This document shows, in pieces, positions 17,260 to 22,123 of a stretch of 24,119 nucleotides of DNA. The number at the start of each line of letters is the position of its first letter. The stretch's first letter is position 1. The DNA comes from a virus. The position numbers and the translations under genes were made by a program. The notes beneath the pieces are model-generated. The model had not been told where the DNA came from and did not search any database. It saw only the letters and a list, made by a program, of their open reading frames with translations. The stretch lies in the IMG/VR virus record IMGVR_UViG_3300032006_000081, positions 1 to 24,119 of that record; one strand, 5' to 3'.

Positions 17260-18711
17260 TTATTCGTTTGTAACCGTTCTTGTTGGTGCTCCAATGCTAA
17301 CCTCAACATTGTCACTAACATTCCAGTTAGCTGCGGTCACACTCTGGTTAATCTTAAATTCCTTAGTATTAAACCCATCAGCAGCACCAGCATTTCCACC
17401 CCCACCTATTTCGTTAAGCTGAATGGTCAGTGTTCCAATCTTCATACGGTCGAAGGAACAGGAGCCACCTTCCGTATATAAATTGCTCAAAGTTAATTTA
17501 TCAATCTTCCCATTTGTTGCGGTAGTCGGAGCATCAATATGTATTCGGTCATATGAACCTCCAGAAGTAACCATCGCTTCTGCCTGATGGTGTCCGCCTC
17601 CAACTGCTCTCATTCTTGAAGTTCCTGGTGTCTGGTTAATACTTTGACCATCTGAGGCATTTCCAATTACATTGATGGTGTGAGCCGTAATATTGTCAAA
17701 GTACATAGTTGTACACCGTGACTTTTCAATCAGCATTTCACCTACCTCTAGGAAGGTATCAGTACCCCCAGATACTATTGACCCTCCAATCAATACGGCA
17801 GTAGCACTAGCAGCTGTGCCTCCAGATGCTGTATATGCTGATGAAGGTACTGCACCTCCAGTAAATACAGTTCCTACGGTCACATTCTCAATTTTAATCT
17901 CTCTTACGGGAGTCGTACCCATAACAACTCTTAACGTGTTGTCTTCCTTATATTCTTGCCTCCAAGCCATTGTCTGTTCCAAAGTAGGATCTGGGTTCTG
18001 TGCAGGGGCAGCATAAATGCCCGAATCCCCATTTGAAAAACTTCTGTCCGCTAAGACCGTCTCATTCACCACGACTCCAGTTCCAGCCGTACCTCCGATT
18101 GCCAATAAACCTATAGCCATCTGAGGGCTGAATCCGCATGCTCTTAGTAGTGAATAAGGACTTTTAGCTACATTAAATGCGGTTTTCCATTTTTGAGATT
18201 CCGAATTTAAGTATTCGATCTTTGCAAATATCCAATCTCTCCATACGGTTACTTTCCTATAGAGCGTAATAGGAGACTTAATAACTGCCATTGGAGCAGC
18301 TCTAAAGGCTCTCCACCATGCACCAAAGTTAGTTGCATGTAACATAAATCCAAGAATAATTAATCCAATCGATACTCCAATAGTTGGAGCAAAGTTCGCT
18401 TGTGCAAACATAATTCCATCAAACACGAACTGGTCAGTTACATTAATCGATGCACCTGTCCAAAGGATATTCTCCAATTTAAATGGAAGAATGGAAGATG
18501 CCCAATAAATTACATTGCCAATCTGATTCTGATTTATAAAGGAAGCAGCTAGGCCAATAGCACCAGCAAATACTAACAACGTAGTATTTATCGCTCCCAG
18601 CACTGTACCTATACCATGAAAGGGAACTCTCATTTTAGAGAAAGGATTACGGATGCGTGGAGTCCTAAAATATAAATTCCTCTTAGCATATCGCTTTATT
18701 CTACGTATCAT
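17260..18711 (-). CDS. Membrane-anchored protein with beta-rich C-terminal domain, unknown function
   Basis: A 483-residue protein of two unlike halves. The N-terminus is very basic (MIRRIKRYAKRNLYFRTPRI). Hydrophobic segments follow at about 34-59, 109-126 and 197-215, with a Trp/Arg-rich amphipathic stretch at 130-170 (GAWWRAFRAAP). From about 220 to the end it is soluble and beta-rich, with repeated short strands (IKIENVTVGTVF, YFDNITAHTINVIG, IDKLTLSNLYTEGG, FDRMKIGTLTIQLNE) like a small beta-solenoid. It has a strong AGGAGGA site before ATG 18711 and lies 25 bp after the holin-like gene. I do not recognise a family. Possibilities are a virion membrane/ejection protein or a host-envelope-modifying protein. 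The ORF is real; the role is unknown. Confidence 0.7.
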   Translation of the reverse strand: MIRRIKRYAKRNLYFRTPRIRNPFSKMRVPFHGIGTVLGAINTTLLVFAGAIGLAASFINQNQIGNVIYWASSILPFKLENILWTGASINVTDQFVFDGIMFAQANFAPTIGVSIGLIILGFMLHATNFGAWWRAFRAAPMAVIKSPITLYRKVTVWRDWIFAKIEYLNSESQKWKTAFNVAKSPYSLLRACGFSPQMAIGLLAIGGTAGTGVVVNETVLADRSFSNGDSGIYAAPAQNPDPTLEQTMAWRQEYKEDNTLRVVMGTTPVREIKIENVTVGTVFTGGAVPSSAYTASGGTAASATAVLIGGSIVSGGTDTFLEVGEMLIEKSRCTTMYFDNITAHTINVIGNASDGQSINQTPGTSRMRAVGGGHHQAEAMVTSGGSYDRIHIDAPTTATNGKIDKLTLSNLYTEGGSCSFDRMKIGTLTIQLNEIGGGGNAGAADGFNTKEFKINQSVTAANWNVSDNVEVSIGAPTRTVTNE

Positions 18712-18736
18712 TAATTCTTCCTCCTACTACGGTTGG

Positions 18737-18943
18737 CTACGCGGCTCCACCATCCTCACCGTTACCGTTAGGCCCGCTATCACTCTGTAAAACGTCTTTT
18801 GCCAAAGCAATAATGCCCGCAATACATCCGACAGCGATTTCATTCAATCCTTCCCTGATCCCTAAAATAGCTACTATTCCTAAAATACATAGAGCCAAAA
18901 ATATCTGAGGTCGTATCTTCCCTAGGAAATACCTTAATACCAT
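18737..18943 (-). CDS. Small two-helix membrane protein, holin-like
   Basis: 68 residues. Seen: a basic N-terminus (MVLRYFLGKIRPQ), a hydrophobic helix at about 13-29 (IFLALCILGIVAILGI), a short REGLNE turn, a second helix at about 34-48, and a hydrophilic Gly/Asn/Asp-rich tail. Two closely spaced helices with a charged tail resemble small class II holins, which permeabilise the inner membrane at lysis. No endolysin is recognisable next to it, so it could instead be a virion or assembly membrane protein working with the 483-residue membrane protein downstream. The ribosome-binding site GGAGGA lies within the end of the preceding zinc-ribbon gene. Confidence 0.6.
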   Translation of the reverse strand: MVLRYFLGKIRPQIFLALCILGIVAILGIREGLNEIAVGCIAGIIALAKDVLQSDSGPNGNGEDGGAA

Positions 18944-18949
18944 TTGTCC

Positions 18950-19060
18950 TTATCCTCCCTCTTTCCGTTCCTTATTTCTGCAAACGTAGCATTGCCTTTC
19001 TCCGCTTTTAATACGGAGCTTTGCCCCACATTTACACTTTGTCCAATTCCTTCTTGCCAA
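18950..19060 (-). CDS. 36-residue zinc-ribbon protein (TTG start)
   Basis: A short frame opens right after an in-frame TAA (19061-19063) and runs from TTG 19058-19060 to TAA 18950-18952. The peptide begins MARRNWTKCKCGAKLRIKSG and continues with ERQCYVCRNK. Its Cys residues at 9, 11, 24 and 27 (C-x-C-x12-C-x2-C) make a classic four-Cys zinc ribbon in a very basic protein. AAAGG lies about 10 bases before the TTG. The GGAGGA of its last codons doubles as the ribosome-binding site of the next gene, ATG 18943. Such tiny ribbons are usually nucleic-acid- or protein-binding adaptors; the function here is unknown. The Cys pattern makes chance unlikely despite the length. Confidence 0.62.
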   Translation of the reverse strand: MARRNWTKCKCGAKLRIKSGERQCYVCRNKERKEGG

Positions 19061-19080
19061 TTATCTCTTACCTTTCAAAC

Positions 19081-19116
19081 AAAAAATGGGGTAATCAAAA
19101 CTGACTACCCCATTTT
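19081..19116 (-). terminator. Strong Rho-independent terminator after the capsid unit
   Basis: The arms at 19083-19096 and 19103-19116 pair over 14 bp with one G-U wobble, around a 6-base loop. On the minus strand the stem (AAAATGGGGTAGTC pairing with GATTACCCCATTTT) is followed by a run of six T. The + strand also carries four T after the stem, so weak bidirectional action is possible. It lies 70 bp downstream of the decoration gene stop and 21 bp upstream of the next start. Confidence 0.88.
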
Positions 19117-19185
19117 CAATGGTATTGAAACTTTAGAGTAGTCGAGCTGACTCGTACCACCACTATTAATTATTAAATTTTAAAA

Positions 19186-19533
19186 CTAGTATCCTACTGC
19201 CATAATCCTAAATTTAGTGTTGGTTACCTGAGCAGTTGTTGCGGTAGACGGTCCTGCACTTCCTGCATCCCGTGTGTACACAAACTTCTCATTTACGTAG
19301 TCATACGTAACCCCATACCCTAAATCTGCAGCAGTAGTTGCGGTTCCAGTATCGCTAAGGGTAACTGGGTTACCACAAAGAACGATATCAAAACCCCTAA
19401 GACCTAAGTCGCCTGGAGCAAAGGCATCGCCAGTAGCTGTGCCTGTTCCTGTGCCGACTACGTCTGCGGTAACTATTCTTTTGTTACCAAAAACTGATTC
19501 ATGAATTATTGTTGTAGCAAATGTTACTGCCAT
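19186..19533 (-). CDS. Probable head decoration/minor capsid protein
   Basis: A 115-residue protein, Gly/Thr/Ala-rich with alternating hydrophobic residues, predicted all-beta and soluble. It has no transmembrane segment. Motifs seen: a start of AVTFATTIIHESVFGNKRIV, a central GDLGLRGFDIVLCG, and an end of TNTKFRIMAVGY. The C-terminal 'kFrimAvG' strand is common in small phage head proteins. It is the last gene before a strong terminator and follows the capsid gene, so a capsid-surface decoration or stabilising role is the best guess. This rests on position and composition rather than on a recognised domain. The start is ATG 19533, preceded by AAGGAG at a rather long spacing of about 11 bases. 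Confidence 0.55.
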   Translation of the reverse strand: MAVTFATTIIHESVFGNKRIVTADVVGTGTGTATGDAFAPGDLGLRGFDIVLCGNPVTLSDTGTATTAADLGYGVTYDYVNEKFVYTRDAGSAGPSTATTAQVTNTKFRIMAVGY

Positions 19534-19566
19534 TCTCTAAATTACTCCTTCTCCTGCCGCTTCCAC

Positions 19567-19656
19567 CTATACCAACCTCTCTAAGGTTTCCCTCAGATAC
19601 TTACGACACAAGAAAAACTTATGAGGCAGTGGAAGTGCCTGTCGCAAGGCAAACAC
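19567..19656 (-). CDS. Possible 29-residue small basic ORF between capsid and decoration genes
   Basis: The 154-bp gap after the capsid gene contains an open frame starting at GTG 19654-19656 (alternative GTG 19660-19662) and ending at TAG 19567-19569. The peptide reads FALRQALPLPHKFFLCRKYL and then RETLERLV: one Cys, amphipathic and basic. GAGGT lies 7 bases before the GTG at 19656. The frame is too short for codon statistics and could be chance. The same gap also has a 5-bp AACCT/AGGTT hairpin. Low confidence. Confidence 0.25.
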   Translation of the reverse strand: MFALRQALPLPHKFFLCRKYLRETLERLV

Positions 19657-19687
19657 AACCACTACCTCTATTTACTCACCTATTCGA

Positions 19688-21004
19688 CTAAGCGTTTAGG
19701 TCCGTTATCTTTGCATGAGTATCCAGACGAAGTGCCCTTAGCTCACCGATGGTGTAAAACAACCCTCGGAGAACGAAAGCGTTAGCCTGGAAGAAGTCTC
19801 TGTTATCGATGTACTGCGTAGGAGCAGCGACAGCGAGTTCCAGATACCTCGTATCCAAAACATAGATGTTTGAACCCATTGCTGCGTCAGCAGCGGTGTA
19901 GGAAGTCTGGATGTCTGGGTCAACGATTACTGGGATACCCCTGTAAGTGCTAACTTGGAATCCAGCATGTGAACCTGGGAGGGTCGACTCATCGCCTACC
20001 TTCACAACAAACTCACCCCAATCCATGTACCTCTGTTGGGCCTGCAAGAGCGAGGACAGTCGGTCGAACTGGTCATAACCCATAAGGATTACATCCGGGT
20101 CAGCACCGTTTATCCTGACTTCTCGAATGGCCTGATCTAGAAGTGCTAGGGTCAGGTTTCGTCCTGTACCGTTGTTGTCTAGAACAACGGAGGCTGAGTT
20201 CCAGCCACCAGCAGCACGGGTTGCTTGGTTATAAACATCCGCACCAGCTGAAACAGATACACCAGCAATCGTGCGTCCGTCCTCTTCAACGATATCGTCA
20301 ATAGAGGTCATTCCTGCACGGCTCTTGATGTAAGCAATTTCACCATCGGAAAGGCTTCCACCACCAGACCAAGTCAAAACACCTGTGCTGTTATTCACAG
20401 CAGTAATTGTTCGGGCTGTGTCGTTGATGGCTGTGCCACCAAAAGTGTCACCAATCCTAACTGTTCCACCAGCATTGAATATCGCTCCAGAAGCAGATGC
20501 ACCAGCACCTGTGGCGATGGAGTTTGAGCGAAGCAGAAGCTCAGTATTAAGCTCCTTAATGTGATCCCTAGCAGCAGCTTCCTGCTCGACCGCCAGGTTA
20601 TCGCCCATACCACCTTCCAAGCCACTCATGATCTGGGACTTGAGCGAAACACCAAAGTCAGTAGCAACTATTCTTGGTGCTGAGTCAACTGCCTGATAGG
20701 CAGAAACATCAACAGTAGGTAGTGCTCCTGTCTCGGTTACTGGTCGGGAGCGGTTATCGCCCCTATCGGAACGAACCCTCCAACCAGTTGTAGGACCCCA
20801 CTGGACTTTCCGAAGAATGTTCCAGAATCGGGTCTGGTTGTTCAGAGCGTCCCAGACCTTACGGCCATAGGTAGCTGTGAACACGTCTGATACCTGGAGA
20901 TATGTCTGCTTAGCAAAATATCCCGGTGGCATCATGCTTGAGCGAAGATTTCTCTCCGCTGCTCCGATGTACTCGGCTATAGATATGTCATTCTGTTGCG
21001 TCAT
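19688..21004 (-). CDS. Major capsid protein (HK97-fold)
   Basis: A 438-residue protein whose size, position after protease and scaffold, and sequence style fit an HK97-fold major capsid protein that self-assembles into the icosahedral head. Seen: a helical N-terminal arm (residues 8-45), a spine-helix-like segment at 136-160 (AVEQEAAARDHIKELNTELL), and a region at 283-330 with DQAIREVRINGADPDVILMG. The C-terminal part (355-438) has RGIPVIVDPDIQ, NIYVLDTRYLELAV and FVLRGLFYTIGELRALRL, the alternating strand pattern of the A/P domains. Residues ~176-228 (VRIGDTF ... GEIAYI) look like a small beta-barrel inserted in the A domain. There is no long N-terminal delta domain, which fits a separate scaffold. 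Codon use is slightly richer in G/C than in the fibre genes, as in a highly expressed gene. The ribosome-binding site is the GGGGG just before the previous stop. Confidence 0.85.
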   Translation of the reverse strand: MTQQNDISIAEYIGAAERNLRSSMMPPGYFAKQTYLQVSDVFTATYGRKVWDALNNQTRFWNILRKVQWGPTTGWRVRSDRGDNRSRPVTETGALPTVDVSAYQAVDSAPRIVATDFGVSLKSQIMSGLEGGMGDNLAVEQEAAARDHIKELNTELLLRSNSIATGAGASASGAIFNAGGTVRIGDTFGGTAINDTARTITAVNNSTGVLTWSGGGSLSDGEIAYIKSRAGMTSIDDIVEEDGRTIAGVSVSAGADVYNQATRAAGGWNSASVVLDNNGTGRNLTLALLDQAIREVRINGADPDVILMGYDQFDRLSSLLQAQQRYMDWGEFVVKVGDESTLPGSHAGFQVSTYRGIPVIVDPDIQTSYTAADAAMGSNIYVLDTRYLELAVAAPTQYIDNRDFFQANAFVLRGLFYTIGELRALRLDTHAKITDLNA

Positions 21005-21006
21005 TA

Positions 21007-22023
21007 CTAAGCACCCCCGTTTCTAGGATAGTAGTACAGGGTCTGCGGAGTAAGTTCGCCAGAATTATTCCTCATGGAATTTACCTTCTTGAAGGTTCCA
21101 CGGAGGTCATCCGGGTCATTGACGTTCAAAATCTGCTCAACTGCACCTGTAAATTGATCTTGTTTTTCCCAATTCACATCAGCATCAGTCTTAGCAAATG
21201 ACTCGCCCTCAACACCGATCCTCTTGTCTGGCATAGGGCCAGCTTCAGCTATAGGAGTAGGAGTAGCACTAGCCCGTACAGGCTGGTCACTTCCGCTAGG
21301 TGTGAAGTTAAATTTCTTCATCCCAGCAGCAATGCCCTGCTTAATCTCGGCGGGCATGGACTTCTTAATAGAAGCCAACTCACCTTTCAGGTTGTTGTAC
21401 TCTGTCCTTTCGGCTTGTTTCTGAGTCAGAAGACCTTTGATGTCCTTGAGAATGTTTCCAACGCTGTCATTGCTGTAAGACATATGTCCTGCAGCTACGC
21501 CTTCCATTTCCTCTTCGTCACCGTTCTCTTCGTCCTCAATTATCTCGTCCGCTTCTTCTTCCTCCATAATTGGAGGTGCGGCCTCTTCCTCTTCCATTTC
21601 TTCTTCGTTCTTGTCCATGTGATGCGTCTTCTCAAGGCCCTCAGGAACTCTTCGCTCTTCACCAGGATAAGTAAATCCAGCATTGTCGCCTCGTGAGCCA
21701 CCTTGCTGAACATTCTCCCCATCCACGTAGTGTTTGGCTACAAAATCCTTTAGGATTTGCTCCAATTCAGACTTATGGATATAGGCATCCTCAGATTGCG
21801 AACCAGCTTTCGTAGAATTCTGGCCCGATGATCCGAAGGTATCTCTACCCGTAGTCTCGCCACCCGTGATTGGGTCGAGCTTACCCTGCCAATCAGCAGG
21901 GAGATCCTTACTGGAAGCATCTTCGCCTCGGACATGAGGTGGATAATTCACCGCATATTCCTTAGCTATATACTCCCTAAGAGCTTTAAGAATAGGCAAT
22001 AGTTCTTCTTGGCGATTTGCCAT
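21007..22023 (-). CDS. Probable head scaffolding protein
   Basis: A 338-residue hydrophilic protein with no signal peptide or membrane segment. Seen: a helical N-terminus (residues 4-24), a Gly/Ser-rich linker, a second helix near 84-98, a very acidic stretch at 139-175 made largely of Glu and Asp, a predicted coiled coil near 187-232, and a C-terminal part ending in YYYPRNGGA. An acidic, flexible, coiled-coil protein between protease and major capsid protein is what is expected of a scaffold, probably the substrate of the protease upstream. The role is inferred from position and composition; I see no family signature. The start is set by GAGGAGG about 10 bases before ATG. Its TAG is separated from the capsid ATG by 2 bp, so the two are likely translationally coupled. 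Confidence 0.6.
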   Translation of the reverse strand: MANRQEELLPILKALREYIAKEYAVNYPPHVRGEDASSKDLPADWQGKLDPITGGETTGRDTFGSSGQNSTKAGSQSEDAYIHKSELEQILKDFVAKHYVDGENVQQGGSRGDNAGFTYPGEERRVPEGLEKTHHMDKNEEEMEEEEAAPPIMEEEEADEIIEDEENGDEEEMEGVAAGHMSYSNDSVGNILKDIKGLLTQKQAERTEYNNLKGELASIKKSMPAEIKQGIAAGMKKFNFTPSGSDQPVRASATPTPIAEAGPMPDKRIGVEGESFAKTDADVNWEKQDQFTGAVEQILNVNDPDDLRGTFKKVNSMRNNSGELTPQTLYYYPRNGGA

Positions 22024-22062
22024 ACCTACTCTACCTCCTCTGTAAGGTGATTAATAAGAATA

Positions 22063-22092
22063 ACTATACCGACTAAATGTTACATGTGTAAA
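22063..22092 (-). promoter_or_regulatory. Sigma70-like promoter for scaffold/capsid unit
   Basis: On the minus strand the -35 box TTTACA (22087-22092, 5 of 6 matches to TTGACA) lies 18 bp from the -10 box TATAGT (22063-22068, 5 of 6 to TATAAT). They sit in an AT-rich 100-bp gap that is unusual in this tightly packed region. Transcription would start about 30 bp before the scaffold ATG at 22023, which has its own GAGGAGG ribosome-binding site. With the terminator at 19083-19116 this would define a capsid transcription unit. Confidence 0.55.
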
Positions 22093-22102
22093 GTTTTTTT
22101 GC

Positions 22103-22122
22103 AAAAAGTCCAATTAATTGGA
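22103..22122 (-). terminator. Weak hairpin plus T-run just after the protease stop codon
   Basis: A perfect 14-bp palindrome (TCCAATTAATTGGA, 22109-22122) follows the protease TAA at once. On the minus strand it is followed by CTTTTTG. It could fold as a 5-bp stem with a TTAA loop and a five-T tract. The stem has only two GC pairs, so termination would be inefficient; it could equally be an operator-like palindrome. It lies directly upstream of the capsid-unit promoter. Confidence 0.28.
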
Positions 22123-22123
22123 A

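Noticed and set aside
18985-19025. CTCCG/CGGAG hairpin as a second terminator
   Set aside because: Only a 5-bp stem, no T-run, and it lies inside the zinc-ribbon gene.
21415-21696. Hydrophobic 93-codon + strand frame that looks like a membrane protein
   Set aside because: It is the complement of the Glu-rich tract of the scaffold gene, which reads as Phe/Leu on the other strand.
22096-22107. TTTTTGCAAAAA palindrome near the capsid promoter
   Set aside because: A 12-bp AT-rich palindrome is expected by chance here; no second copy or known operator pattern was seen.
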